Below, piece after piece: positions 41,435-54,915 of a DNA stretch of 64,000 bases. Under the pieces are notes generated by a model. The model searched no databases. It was not told the DNA's origin and saw only the letters and a program-made list of their open reading frames with translations. Location: positions 1 through 64,000 of the forward strand of contig AP026128.1 of the NCBI GenBank assembly GCA_030295235.1, given 5' to 3'. Position numbers and translations under genes: made by a program. Source of the DNA: Fistulifera solaris. Lineage: Eukaryota > Bacillariophyta > Bacillariophyceae > Naviculales > Stauroneidaceae. The first letter of the stretch is position 1. Every line of letters begins with the position of its first letter.

Positions 41435-43975
41435 ATGCTCGGTAGTCGAAGGAGATGTATAGCAGTCGTGTTGAGAAGTAGCACAAGCCGTCGAAGGCCT
41501 CGACCCTCGTCGTGGTCGATGACAGTCTCATCGTCCATTTCTACTGTTTCTCCCTTTCTTTGTTTCGAGAACCGAGGCTTCTCGAGTCGTTTTTTCTCCA
41601 TTGCAGCACCCACTGATACTTCGGTGGATGATTTTCTGACGCGTGTGAGTGCCCAACTTCCACACATGGTGCAACACATTCTTCCGGAGAATCCGTCCAT
41701 CCAATTCCGATGGCAACAAGAAGTTTCACATCTTCAACGGAGACATCACACGCCACAACAAACTACCCCTTTAAGTAGACATCGTCTACAGGAATGGCAA
41801 GAATGGTGCTGTCGGGGCGTGTGCGAGGATATAGATGACATTTCATGGCAGAACAATAGAGGATATGGACCATGGCTTGGGGAACTGCCATTAACATGTA
41901 GCGATGATACTGCTGCTGAGATTGATGTCGTTTCATTTCAAAATGCAACGATGGCGCTGTCACCGAAAGCCGATTTACCAGACGGGTTGTCGTACGCTAC
42001 TACAGCGATATCGAGGTATGATGCGGAGATAAGAACGAGCGATCCAGAACGAAAACAGGCGCTGTTCAAGGCCTTGGCCTTGTTACGAGTCATGACAACG
42101 TCGGATTGGGCGCCATTGGATAATGTTGAGGAAGAAAGCATTTGCAACAACGATCATGATTTGGAGAGGACGATAATTGTGACTGAAGAGGACGATGTCC
42201 TGTTCGCCGACGACATTCCCGATGACGTTTTCATTGACCAATTGCATGCTTTTTCCAAAGAGACATATATATCAATGGATGACCACAATTTGCTGTTGGC
42301 CCGTCTAGCTTTGGCATTGGATTTGGAACGCGATGATGTAGCCGCTCTCCTCATGCATGAATTCACGAGCATGTGCCAGGCGAAAACACCGGATGCGGCG
42401 TCGTACGAGATTCTACTGAGTGCGCTGGTGCATCGTCTGCAACAATTCGATTCCGCCACGCAAGTAGTAGAACACATGATACAGAATCGTTCCTCGTGGA
42501 CACCGGAATGCTTGACCGCCGCCATGTATGCTTATAAAGGTCGGGGAAGGAGGGATGATGCTTGGGATCTACTGCAAACGGTGTATACGAATCCAGCCAG
42601 AGAGTTCAAGATACAAAACAAAACGTTTCAAGTGGTGATGGAAGTGGCATTATCCGAGCAGCGCAGCGATGAAGTATTACAAATCATGGAAATGGCTATG
42701 AAGGAAACAAGACGGCGGTCCGATACGAATGTCGAAAAAATTCTACTTTTAGGACTCAACTGTTCTTCTACCAAAGACCGACAGGCGACCGAGTTTTTGA
42801 CCAAAGTCATGACCATTTTGGAAGAACGCACTGTTATGGTTCCCAGTGATCGAGTGTGGCGGCATTTCATTTACGTCGCTTTCAGCCGAAGGCGTCGGAA
42901 AGATAAAGTACTTGGTCAGCTGATCCGACAAGCATTTCACAACTGGGCACTGTTTAAGCCATCGTTTCGTCCGAGCGACTCATTCTTAAGCATTGGGTTG
43001 GCCGTCAGCGAAAGTCTTTGTGATGCAGAGTTTGCCGCGGATCTAGTGTTGCGCTGTTTACGACGAGATGGTGGAAAAGTCGATTCTGCCTCCATTCCCA
43101 TACTGCAAATCATTCGGGCGGTGAATATTTGCATTGAAAGTGGAGACGTACACAAAGGAAGATTGATTTTAGATCGGTGCATTGCACACCCCAACATTCA
43201 TACGGCAATGAGGCACAAAATGTATGCATCAGTGCTGCGAGGATATGCCGAAGCGGGTGATACTGTTGCAGCTCGACAACTTCTTTCCGTAATGGCCGAG
43301 TCGTCCATTCCAATCAAGTAAGAAGCATTCATTGGACTGTATTTCTTTCGAGACGTTAGCCTAAGCTCACTTTTTTGTTGACACGACAGTCAAGACAACC
43401 TTGCCGTGATGATTCGTGCGTATGCGTTGCGCAAAGATCTGACTTCCGCCTCTTTGTTTTTGGGAGCGGTGGAGGACGGTATATTCGATGTCGAACCGGA
43501 CGCTTCAATTTATGGTAGTTACATCCTTTGTTGTGTTCGTGTGGGTGCCTGGCAAGAGGCCATGGACACTTATGCCAAATTGAAAGAACGAGACCTGATA
43601 CCTGCGGCATCCACAGTCTATTGTCTTCTACTAGCCGCCAACAAAGTGAATGGCGTGACGTCCACGGAAGAGTTTCTGCAGGACATTGTCCAATCGAATG
43701 CACAAGTCGACATGGCGTGCTGTATCCTAGCGTGTTCCCTTCTTCTTTTCCCCAAAGTCGGATCCATGAACGAACTCCGCACCCAACTCCGCCATTTGAC
43801 AGACAGCGACGAAGCAGTTCGTGAAGAAAGTCTTCAATTGTTGAAAGAACTACGAATGGCAGAACTGGAGCGAGGAGACAGCTCGGACCGTTGGCGACAG
43901 GCCCTTTCGTCTCTTCTTGATCTAGTTCGGGCCATGAATCGGAAGGATGATGGTAAACAATACTCTGTTGAATAG
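41435..43975 (+). CDS. PPR-repeat organellar protein
   Basis: ATG 41435; exon 1 to 43317, a 72-nt intron (GTAAGA...GACAG) and exon 2 43390-43975, giving 822 residues in frame. The N-terminus is basic and Ser/Arg-rich (MLGSRRRCIAVVLRSS), suggesting organelle import. Helical 35-residue units with PPR character include AASYEILLSALVHRLQQFDS, WTPECLTAAMYAYKGRGRRD, HKMYASVLRGYAEAGDTVAA, SIYGSYILCCVRVGAWQEAM and ASTVYCLLLAANKVNG. The family binds organelle RNA. A long acidic insertion (about residues 235-280) is unusual. No frame problem. Confidence 0.75.
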
Positions 43976-44462
43976 TCGTGTAATTATTGAATTCGGAAGG
44001 AAAGTGTTGACAGACTACAATTTGCGCAGTCGTATGAGTATGGTCCGATAACCTAGCTCCTGCTTCGCCCAGCCCTAGCTCCAGTCAGTCCTGTGTACAG
44101 TACGGACGTCGAACCCGTGTCGGAAGTCCCTTGTAGATGTGCCAGCTAAGACACTCCCGCAATCTGTAGTCTCAGTGACGTAGGTGGAACATCCTGGGTC
44201 TTGGGAAAGCAACGTCATACGTCATTGATAGTGTGTACCGGTACGCTGAGAACAGATTTTTCAGAACGGCATCGGGTCATTGTCCACATAACAGCAAACG
44301 TGTTCGTAATAGGAATTACGGGTTTGCGCAATTTTGCGTTCTGTTTCGTTTTTGTGGCTCATTTCTTGCGCAAGTTCTTGCTCTTTTCCTCTACAACAAT
44401 AACAAGTAGTAGCTAGTATCCTACCTTCCTTTAATTACCTAACAAACAAACCGAATCAAGCC
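43976..44462. other. Intergenic region
   Basis: No supported gene. Contains CAGC/TAGCTCC-like short direct repeats near 44050-44080. Confidence 0.35.
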
Positions 44463-44833
44463 ATGACCAACGAAAAGAAAGACGCCGTTGAAACTGCGAT
44501 TGACAAATTAAAGCCCGTCTTGTCGAATATTTCCTTCGGTGCCGTCATGGGCTATTGCAGTGGGACGGCAATGAAACAGATTGGCAAAGCCACGGCCTTT
44601 TGGTCGGTCTCGGCTTCATTGGCTTGCAAGGACTCGCTCATTATGGTTATGTGCAAATTGATTGGATGAAAGTGAAAGAAAGTGCCCAAAAGTCCATTGA
44701 CACCAACGGCAATGGATCCATCGATGCCGAAGACTGGAAAGCATACTGGAAGTCGTTGAAGAAGATCTTGACGAACAAAGTGCCGGCGGCGGGAGGATTC
44801 AGTCTCGGATTCTTGTACGGATTGCGTAATTAA
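44463..44833 (+). CDS. FUN14-domain protein with EF-hand-like loop
   Basis: ATG 44463. FUN14 features: LKPVLSNISFGAVMGYCSGT (first helix), KQIGKATAF, then LVGLGFIGLQGLAHYGYVQI (second helix) and an end GGFSLGFLYGLRN (third helix). Between helices 2 and 3 lies DTNGNGSIDAEDW, which matches an EF-hand calcium-binding loop (D-x-N-x-N-G-x-I-D-x-x-D). The frame slips by one base at a T run near 44601 (four T where five are expected), directly before LVGLGF. FUN14 proteins sit in the mitochondrial outer membrane or plastids; FUNDC1 is a mitophagy receptor. The calcium link is inference. Confidence 0.85.
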
Positions 44834-44997
44834 GAGATGAGAATGATCTAATAGTGCTTGTGTATGTTTATGATGATGAAACAGAACGATAATTCAGAAA
44901 AAAAACGATATAATTTACAATTGATCATGAATGACTGTTGCTGCTTTCTGTTGTAGTTATTGTTTTCTTCTAGTGTTTTTCTCATTCATTTGTAGCG

Positions 44998-46309
44998 TTA
45001 GATGGCTTTTTCTTCTTCTTTGCTGGGCTCACTAATTGCCCCGGTAGTGTCCATCGGTGTCGCCTTTTCTTCTTCTTTCATGACGACATCCGATCGCTGT
45101 ACTTCCTCGATTTTCGCAGTTGCTTCTTCCAGGTTGTGGGTGCAGAGTGGCTTCTTGTGTTGTTGTTGCTGCTGCTGCCGCTGGATCGGTAGTAGTCACT
45201 TCCGCAGCAGTCGTAATAGTAGATTCTTCGGCTGTAATTGACGTTTCCATCGGTACGGGGTCTTGTGAAGACGGTCGTTCATTCTTTCCCTCGACTGTGG
45301 GGACGTCCTGGATAGCCACATCGACGGGATTCGTCGTAGATGGATTCGTTGTCGCTGGTTCCACAGCAGTGACATCCATCTTTGCGGGCGAGGATTCTTC
45401 TACAACAGTGCTTTTCAATTGAATGGGGATTTGTCGTCCTTTCGTGGCCCCGTACGTGGATTTTGGCTTGGGCGGCGCGGCCGGGACGGCCAACGAAATT
45501 TTGCGTTGCACTTTGGCGCCACTGACAATATCGTACGTCCGGGCCGTCAATTGATAGGGTGCCGGCGGCAAGACGACACCGCTAAAGCAGTGCGAAGGTA
45601 TCGGTGGCAACGGCATCCGATTGATGTGTTGCGCGACTTGATGGAGTTTGGGAATTTGCGCCGTCGTCGCAATGCGAAAATCGGGCCGCAATTGAACGGC
45701 CAATTTGAGGTCGCCTTCTTGGATATCGATGCGATTGGCGGCAAAGGCCAAATCGTGGGCATGGCCCATCAATTCTTGGGCAAAGCGTCGGGCTTGTTCC
45801 AACAAGCACGTCATGGCTTGCGGTGTCACATCGGCGGTCGTTAATCCGTAATGACTCAAGACTTGTTCGACCAACGGTACTTGTTCGGGCAATATGCTGC
45901 TATTTTGAATTGCAGCTGAAGTATCCCACAAGACATCTTCAATACGATACCATAAAGGATCCATTTTTCGAGCTTCCGCTTGCGCTCTTTGTTTCGCTAA
46001 ATCGGCTTGCGCCAATTTGGCTTGTTGCAGAGCCGTCGGTGTTGTTGTATTCTTATTGTTGTTGTTGTTGGGGTTCGTTGCCACAGGCTTCTTGCGCGAT
46101 GCGGGTTTCTTTACTTTGGCTTGCGTTCCGGCGGCGCCGGAAGCTTTTGTGACGGTTTTTGTTTTCGTACTGCCGCTTTTGCTCTTTGCGGTAGGAGCTG
46201 ACGGGGCGGGGGCGTTTGTAGTTGCTGTAGCTGGAGGAGCGTTGGCCGTCGGAGGAGCCGTTGCGGCTGATGGCATCGGTTGCGACGCTGTGGAAGGATT
46301 GCTCGTCAT
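44998..46309 (-). CDS. TAF9: Transcription initiation factor TFIID subunit 9 (TAF9)
   Basis: ATG 46309 starts an Ala/Pro/Thr-rich, then Lys-rich, disordered region. The histone-fold core follows: VEQVLSHYGLTTADVTPQAM, LLEQARRFAQELMGHAHDLA and RIDIQEGDLKLAVQLRPDF. Next is the TAF9 conserved region PLPPIPSHCFSGVVLPPAPY then QLTARTYDIVSG. TAF9 pairs with TAF6 in TFIID and SAGA. The C-terminal end slips frame near 45135-45150 (a C run): the coding frame continues in an acidic tail (LEEATAKIEEVQRSD...KEEEKATPMD...) and stops at 44998. One slip only; the core is intact. Confidence 0.88.
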
Positions 46310-46659
46310 TAGGTCTTTTTGATATCTCTTAGCAAGCTCTTAGCAAGAGCGGTAATTCCTATACGTCTTTTTGTTTTGTATCAATAGAATAGAATATTAT
46401 AAGTCGGATGTTCGAAAAAATAGACGCAATAATTGAAATGAATGAATAAAGAGCTTTTGCTGCGACGATCGCAACAAAAATAGAAGCCGGCAAGTGGTTT
46501 GTGTTTTCGTCTTCACGGTACTAACTGCTCTATGACCGAAACGTCCAGTAAAAATCTAGGGAGAGTGGAATGCGAAAACGCCCGGGGGCCGTGCTTCCCG
46601 CCAACAGTTTTTAGCAATGAGTGTTTTTCCAAATAAATAGGCGTTCTCATGATTATTGC
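46310..46659. other. Intergenic region
   Basis: Upstream of TAF9 and of the LRR-family relic. The minus-strand frame 46513-46809 is a shadow; nothing else seen. Confidence 0.35.
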
Positions 46660-47116
46660 AGTCATTCCATTGTAAAAACGCAAAGAGAAGAGAGTATGAG
46701 ATTCTAGTTTCGTATTTAAATCGAGTTGCTGAATTGGGCCATTTCGAGTCATTAGGCCTGTCCCTTGCTCGTTATGGGGCGGGAGTTCGATTCGGAGAAA
46801 TCCGAGCATGTTGCAGATGCAATCATTGGTGCAATCATCGCCAATCGGAAGCTGGCTTCAATAGATCTGAGCGAAATTCATTTTCTCTTCTATCCCACAA
46901 GCTTCTTTGATCGGATTCTCCAGTCAATGGAGGGGCATGAAGGACTTCGCACTGTTATTGTGAAAGCCTACCCATTTGTGTACAAGAACGCAGACTACAT
47001 TACAGATCTTCGATATGACGAAGACTCTTTGACGATTCTTCAAACGAAGAGGACTTTTCCGCACTCGAGCGACTGCTGTCACGCAACAGAAACATCGTTG
47101 TTCTTGACAAATATGG
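46660..47116 (+). pseudogene. LRR-like family member C, left part (relic)
   Basis: Coding-like sequence of the same family as the genes at 7667 and 12471. It has LRR-type segments (VAELGHFESLGLSLARYG, NRKLASIDLSEIHFLFYP, GHEGLRTVIVKAYPF) and ends in SALERLLSRNRNIVVLDKYG at the boundary of a Copia element. The reading changes frame at about 46785 and 47030 and no start codon fits, so the 5' end is lost. The family continues on the far side of the element at 59139. This host gene was already degraded or was disrupted by the insertion. Confidence 0.72.
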
Positions 47117-47343
47117 TGTTGAGAATAAATCCCTTATTTCAATCACTAGTCTCACCAATTCTATCAAACTACCACAATAGAATGAATGTATGGTCTTTAC
47201 TAGATTATCATAAAGAAGTGACAGCAACGGCTGCTGCTGCTGTTTCTTCCCTCAGCCACTGGTGTCCTTTTTGGTTCCGCGTCCGGGCTTTCCGCGCCCG
47301 GGATTCAAATCACTCATGACTGGATTCACTTTTTTTTCCAACA
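47117..47343 (-). repeat. Outer Copia LTR, distal copy
   Basis: A 227-base LTR; near-identical to 58913-59138, with a few differences in the GC-rich region about three quarters along. Confidence 0.9.
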
Positions 47344-47975
47344 CACTCCTGTGGTGCAGCTTCAAGCCTTCTCTACATGCTGCACCAAACCTTTCTTGCT
47401 TGCTAAATCCTTCGACTTAGTCTCCTTAGACTTTCCTTTGTCGTTTGCTACCACTCCCATTATCTGATCCCCGAAACTTAGTGAACAGACCACCTTGGAG
47501 CGGCTTCGTCATATAGTCCCCAATCATATTTCCTGTCGGGCACCAATCCACCGATACTTCTCCCTGAGCAATCCTATCTGTGATGAAGAAATACCGAACG
47601 TTAATGTGCTTCGTGCGTTTACCGCTAGAAGCCTTGCCATTCTTTCCAACAGAATAGCACTCTTGTTGTCTTGATACAACACATTGTCAACGACGTCGTA
47701 GCCCCGCGCTTTCATGAAATACCGAGTCCAGCAAATCGCAGGCATGAAATCATCAACACCAATAATCTCCGCTTCCGTGGAGCTCTTTGCATTCAACTTT
47801 TGCTTGGTAGAAGTTACAATCGGGAAACCTCGCCCCAACGACAATCCACCACCCGAATGCCCGCGCATATTTGGATGCACTGCAAATGCAGCATCCACCC
47901 ACCACTTCAAGATACCCGATCCATTGGCACTCAAAATCAACGGTAGGTCGCATGTACCGCGAAGGTAGCGCACCA

Positions 47976-48488
47976 TGACAAATTCCGGGAGCGCACAGAT
48001 AGCTCACCCGAAACGAATCTTCAAAACAGTAATCGAGACTGAAAGAAAGCTTGTCTTCAGGAGACAGGATGCGATAGAATAGAGCGAACAAGGAAAGTCG
48101 AGGCAAACCAAATTCACTATTGTTATTCATGTGAGACTGCAAAAGAGGGCGGAAATGAAGTCAAGATCTTGTGAACTTGAACCAAATCTTGTCGACGTCG
48201 ACACTTGACCAGTACTATGCCGTCGTAGACTTAAACATAACTTCCTTAGCTCTGGTACCAACTTATACGTCACGTAGAACACTATACCACACACTACGCA
48301 CACCTCTGCGACGTGTCAAGAGAAGAACTTGCACATGCACCAAACTTCCGATGACGTGTGCGGAAGCGAACCCCAAAAGATACCATGAGTACCGGATACA
48401 CAAACTCACTATCACAAAGACAGTAAGTACACTCCACACACACTAGGAGTCCCGAATACTCATGACCAGAACTAAATATAATTTGACA
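47976..48488 (-). repeat. Inner Copia LTR, distal copy
   Basis: A 513-base LTR, matching 54405-54915. Confidence 0.92.
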
Positions 48489-51400
48489 CTCCCCGTCTTC
48501 TCGCAGACACGGTCTCCAATCCAAATCCAAACCAATTCAAACCAAACCCCATCCCTGTTTGCCTCGCTCAGACATATAAACATGTAAAACCAGTCAACAC
48601 ATAACCACAAATATCACTCGACACCTTGGAATCCTGAACTAGTCTTCGATCTCCGAGGTGTCACCCATCCTAAAACAACACAGCCTTCAAACGCGGCCAG
48701 ATCTGCGAGTATCCCCAATGCTTACTGAGAATATCGGCCGGGTTCATGTCGCCAGGGATGTGAAGGAAAGCAATCATACCAGACGCAATTGCCTCACGAA
48801 CTCGATGAAAGGAAAGCATCGTGTGACGCTTGTGAAGCTTGGCATGAACTTGCGTCAGCTGTTGACAACCGATTGATTGTCGCCAAACATATAGGCCTTG
48901 TCTCGAATAGGAACACCCAAATAGCGAAGTGTGTTTCGAATGTCGATGATTTGTTCAACACAAGTCCTTGCAGCGACGAACTTCCGGATCCATACGTAGC
49001 CGTCTCGACAGTAGCTTGCTTCTTGGAATACCAATCGATCGGCCGTCTGGTTAAGGAAATGTAGAATACCAGTCACAGATCTCCCCGTAGCCACGCAATG
49101 CATCAAGTTCGCATCGACATAATGCGTAGAAACAACTGCCTTGCCGAGAGGTCCAGGAGCATCATGGGGAACAACCTCTTTCACGTCACCGTAAACCGAC
49201 TTGGACCAATCGTACTCAAAATTAGGTAGATCGGACAAATCAGGAACCCCTGTACGAAAGCGAATGGCGGCGTTCCGCATCTTCGAAACGTATCCAAAGA
49301 TCCGCTTAACGCGATCCAAATGACCCTTAAGCGGGAGCAGAACGAAACGCGGACATCGTCATAACAGCAGTCATGATGTCGAAGCGCCCGATACTGATCA
49401 ACCATTGCAACGAACCAATCAAAGACTGGTAATCTCGAGTACCTTTCTCATCCAGAAACTCTGAAGTGTCCAATTCCGGATGATCGCCCTTTTCTAACGG
49501 GGTGAAGTGACATTCTGTTTCGGCTGACTCCCGTACATTCGTTCGTGAATTCGCGATGATCTTTTCGGTGTATTTCTTGGGAGACATGCAAAGAGTACCA
49601 TCCTTGTCACGAGTGAAGTCCATTCCGAGATGGAAACTGACTGGGCCGGTTCCCTTCAACTTGAACTTGTACTCTTTCGTTAGCAAGTCGACAAACGCTT
49701 GAGGATCCTTCATCGCTAAGGCCAAATCATCAACATAGACCGCAACATACTCGTAAACATCTTCGTTGCGTCGTAGCCAAATGTAGGGATCGGCCTTGCA
49801 TTGTTGAAAACCCAATTCGCATAACGTCAGCCAATCGATCGGCCCATTGCACGCTGCTGGTACGTAGTCCGTAAAGGGCCTTGCTGATAAGAAGAATATG
49901 ACCAGCCAATTCCCCGAACTCAGGTCCAGCCTCAATGTAGACGCGTTCGGAAGTAAACGCTCGAGATAGGCATTGCCGATGTCGGTAGCCCAGAACTTGA
50001 GAGAATTAAGCTCGGCAAGAAAAGTAACCAGACGGAAACTCCGTAAACTGACAACGCCGGAGTAGACAGACTCAGTAGGGATATCGGTTAAGTGTCCGTC
50101 TGCCACCAGTCGAGCCTTGTGACGTCCGTCGTGCTTGACGTCAAAAACTAAGTGGACGCTGAATTTTCTTGTAACCTTGAGGAGGCCTCCCAACCGACTT
50201 GTGACCTAAATCCTTGAAGGTCTCGTACTCTTGAATTTGAAGCAACTCTAAGGCAACGGCATCCTTCCACTTGGTGTTCTTGTTTTGCTCGTCTAGGCGC
50301 ATCGCATGTGCATAGTCTCGGGGAATTTCGAAACCATACTTGTATCGCGGAGCCGTGTTGTAGGAGCGAAGCTTAGCATGGTTCACCAACCGGACGAACT
50401 TCTTGTGTCTTTTTTGCGATGGACTTGAATCTTTTCCAACCGGGAACATCCAAGAGGTTATTTTCCTTGGCATAAATAGCACAAGTCACAGGGTCATCGG
50501 AAGCAATAACATTTAGAGGCTCAGCTGTGATCTCCCCGTTCTCCCATTCGATCAATACATTGTAGGAAGAACCTTTGTAGTCGAGATCTCCATCTTTAAG
50601 GGGACCTTGATGCGAAATGATGTGCTTGAACTTCCAAACAGGGGCATCCGCGTCTCGAGCTAGGTATGCCATGATCTGGGCATAGCTGAAAACTTCTTCG
50701 GCTTCGGATTCTCCAACCTTGCACACAAACTTGATTCGTTCTGGTACTCGTTCAACGGAAGAATCGAAATCGTTGACGAGACGTGCAATCTTCGCTCGGT
50801 GTTTCTGACCATCAGAAGCCACATCCGTCAGAAACGTTCGACCAATCAAATCTTCGACATCAACGAGCGGTGGAGGAGGAGGCACGGTCGCTGCGTCGTC
50901 GGAGGGCTGAGAGAAAACGAAATTTTCTCTGTGACTGAATCCTTGCGGGACAGGATGACAGGAGCAGAAGTAGTAGAAGACATCTCCCCGGCAGCCTGAG
51001 CGGCGCGCAAATTAGGGTCGTCCTCAGTGTACGGACGAACGGAAGATCGGCAAATGACTGTCTTGGTGTCAGCAGTGAGAATCTTCCAGCAAAGAGCGGG
51101 CCCAACATGTTCGGAAATACCGACGATATTGCCAAGGCCTTCAGGAGAATCAGAAGGGAAACCGTAGTCGTGCTTCAAATACAAAACACGTTGCCAGAAG
51201 TAGAAGCGCCAAAAGAACGCTAACATCAGGAGTCAAACCCGTCAACGCCAACAACGGAACAGTCTTCAAAGTTTGATTGTACGTGTGGTTTAGGAGGAAG
51301 CACACGTATTGAAGACAAAGAAGCCACGTAGAAGGCGGCGCGCCGGTACGGTCTAAGATGCGGTTGGCAGTATTCTTGATCGTCTGGAAACGGCGTTCGG

Positions 51401-54400
51401 CAGGGTTTTGTTGCTGTTGGTGGGGCTCACTTTGCCACGCGCCGATACAGAAAGTACGAAGAACGTCTTGAACCGCGTTGCTGATCAAAACTTGAGCGAT
51501 CGCTAAGGAGACGAGTTGGGGCTCCCCGTTCGCGAATATTGTCTTCCAAGGTCCGAATGAACTGGCTATCCGTCTTGATACCATAAACATCGGTAACCAT
51601 GGTATCATAGCCAACAAAGATAACGGCAGACTTGTACCCATTGTCAATAGCCGGTGTATTGGCGTGAGACGATATCACAGGCGGCTTCGGAACGACGATG
51701 AACATTGAGAGCCGGATTTGAAGACTTGAAGGCAGCGCTTGAGAAGAGTGCTTCCAGGGAGAGGAAGGCGAGCATACTGGGTGGTTCTTGATCAGATCGT
51801 TGGAAATCCAGCCAAAGTAAGGACGGAGTCGACCTAGATCCGGGTCTTGGCGCTGAATAGTACGTGGGCGTGACGGGAAGGGCTTTCACGGGTGGTCCAG
51901 TCACGCCGTCGTCGTCATCAACATGGCCTTGTGCGACAAATTCGTTGTTGTAGACCTCGAAGTGGCGGGCAATAGCCTGGAAAGCGGCGGGCTCAATACC
52001 GTAAGCTTCGTGGCTTAACTCGATGATTTCGTCAAGGGCCGGAAAGATCGGGAGGAAGGGCGACGTGGGCAAAAACGGCGATCTTCGATGTCCATACTAT
52101 CTCCGCGATGGTAGTCGCCGAATTCGTCGAAGAGGGGACGAGGATCTTCAAGATCGAACGTGTCGCTGACGCGATCGAACCAATCATCTTGATCGTTAGC
52201 ATGATCGAGAACAGAAGGATCCCAATCGAGAAAGCTCGTCATAATGACGTCGCGGGAGAGAAACGCCATTCGTCGTCGGGTAAACGGACGAATAGGAAGG
52301 CGAGCGAGTCCCTGTTGAACTTGAAGAGGGATCACGTAACCGTCGAGAGTCGCGATGCACTGCCGCCCCGCCCACGTGGATAGACTTGTCATCGACAACG
52401 TTCTTGAAGTGCTCCAACTGTCCGGAAGCGTGAATGGTAGGGCCTTTTCCATACAACGCGTACTGGTTGAAAACAGCTATGACCGGTCCGTGTTGCGTGC
52501 GCACTATCGCCAACAGTACCGAGTTCGAGATCGGTCATCTGATGGTTGTCGATGCCTTGAATGTTGACACGCCCGATGGGGAAAATCCTTGTGAATGACT
52601 CGGACGTCACAGCCGGCAACACCACCGTTGGCACCGCGATCGAGTAGCGAATCCACAGGAGAAAACGTGTTGAAGGGACGCGATACGTCGTCAAAGTGTT
52701 AACTTGACGACTCGAATTGTTCTCGCGAAGAACGAGACAGAAGGCGAATATCGTGCGGGGCCAGAGTAGAACTAGAGCGAGCGGCATTCACAAGCACGGT
52801 AGACTCACCATCAAGCACGGCACTTGGAGGATCTTGAGCAGCATCATGAAACTCTTCAGTAGGTTCCGGAGGGGAAGAGTCGTGAGATGCAATAGGGTCA
52901 AGGTCGTGAAACTGCACCGTGCGACGGAGGATGGACGGACGACCGGTCTGAGTCATGGAATGCGTGTCACGATTTCCGCCATTGACATCACGTCCGGGAG
53001 CGGAAAGCAAACCAAGAATGATGGCTTTATCGCGATCCGCCAAAGAATCCCAAATTTGACGCGCGTCATCGCTCAACTGGAACCAACGTTAAGCGGCATT
53101 CGGCGTTCTAGGAGCAGACCCAGTTGAAGGAGAACCACGGAATCCAACAGAACGCCGGTCAGTAGCATTAACTTGCCACTCAGAAACAGGAACATCGGAG
53201 TCCACAAGATAACCAGAAAGGTCAACTTCCCCAGTACCGGCCTCATCATAGAAATCGGAAGCATAAGTCTCATGGAAGTTAACAGTACCGACAGCGAGAC
53301 TTGCGTTTGGCTTGTTCTTCAACTGAGACACAGCGGGAAATCAAGAGAGCGCAGTACTGCTCGAAAGTTAACTCCGTTCCATTCTTGGTCAACTCCAAAT
53401 CAGCACTAGTTTTGACCTGACGGAACTCAGCGACAGTACTAACAGCATTCTCAAGTAGGATTCGCTTGTGCTTATCGGAAAAGGGGTCACCGGACATGCG
53501 CTCATAACGGCGAACTTGCTCAATCCAATCATGCACGGATCCAGATGCAGTACCACCACGATGACCTTCTCCATAACGAACGGAAGTAATGTAGGATAGA
53601 ATCGTTGCCGAATCCATCTGGGCCTTGGTAGACTGTAGGTGATGGCGCTTCAACGCTGCATAGACCTTTTGGGCGTCGTAAGTGTCTTCGTAGTCGCGAA
53701 TAAGGGCTTTTCCTTGGTCCGTAAGCACCTTACTCTCCAAGGCGAGTAGAGAAACTTCTGTTTTCGTCGAACAACTCTCTTCGTCTTCAGTAGTAGGGGC
53801 ATAATCCTCGTTGAGCACCTCTTCCACATCTTGAGCTCGGGCCTGATTGACAAAAGAACGATGCCAGGCCGTTGAAGCTCGTCCTTGAGAGTAGGAAAGA
53901 GAGAAGGATCACGTTTAATACCACGCTTGAAAAGAGCTGCGGGAGACATTCCCTCGCGCACGGGATGCAACAGGAGGGGGAACAGGAACCCCGGGGGCCT
54001 CGAGGTTGTTCGCGATCGAAAACGCGTTCGGGGCTTAAGCGGAACTCATTGAACCCGTCTTCAGTGACCGCCAACCAGTCATCGATCGGGTCACCAGAAC
54101 GACCACGATGAGACACAAACTCGAGGAAGGCATACAACAAAGTCTTATCACCACGAGCGACTGGGAAGTTTTCGCCCGGCCGTTCGCGAAACTCAAGACT
54201 TCCGATGTCCAAAGGACGTAACTCGAGGAGCAAGTAGATGTCCAGAAACCCTCGCGGACACCAACGCTTGCTTAAGAGTAGAATCATCACCACGGCCAAG
54301 GACATTGTCCATCACGTGGTTGAAAGCGGCCCAGCGATTGAGCTCGAGAGAGAACCATGGCGGGACGGAAAGCGAACTTGAAAGCGAAACTGCGACTGTT

Positions 54401-54404
54401 AATC

Positions 54405-54915
54405 TGACAAATTCCGGGAGCGCACAGATAGCTCACCCGAAACGAATCTTCAAAACAGTAATCGAGACTGAAAGAAAGCTTGTCTTCAGGAGACAGGATG
54501 CGATAGAATAGAGCGAACAAGGAAAGTCGAGGCAAACCAAATTCACTATTGTTATTCATGTGAGACTGCAAAAGAGGGCGGAAATGAAGTCAAGATCTTG
54601 TGAACTTGAACCAAATCTTGTCGACGTCGACACTTGACCAGTACTATGCCGTCGTAGACTTAAACATAACTTCCTTAGCTCTGGTACCAACTTATACGTC
54701 ACGTAGAACACTATACCACACACTACGCACACCTCTGCGACGTGTCAAGAGAAGAACTTGCACATGCACCAAACTTCCGATGACGTGTGGAAGCGAACCC
54801 CAAAAGATACCATGAGTACCGGATACACAAACTCACTATCACAAAGACAGTAAGTACACTCCACACACACTAGGAGTCCCGAATACTCATGACCAGAACT
54901 AAATATAATTTGACA
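54405..54915 (-). repeat. Inner Copia LTR, proximal copy
   Basis: A 511-base LTR; the inner element's gag side (5' end) adjoins it. Confidence 0.92.

Larger units (their letters stand above)
47976..54915 (-). mobile_element. Inner Ty1/copia LTR retrotransposon, recently inserted
   Basis: A Copia element of about 6.9 kb on the minus strand, inserted into the outer one near its reverse transcriptase/RNase H junction. The target duplication CACCA flanks it (47971-47975 and 54916-54920). The LTRs are 513 and 511 bases with TGTCAAATT/AATTTGTCA ends and, by eye, differ only by one 2-base indel, so the insertion is young. Parts: gag-like block about 53280-54300, integrase about 51150-51700, reverse transcriptase about 49330-50480 with the YVDDLALAM motif, and RNase H about 48855-49320. 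The coding region appears broken at more than ten places, which is at odds with the young LTRs. Confidence 0.88.
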
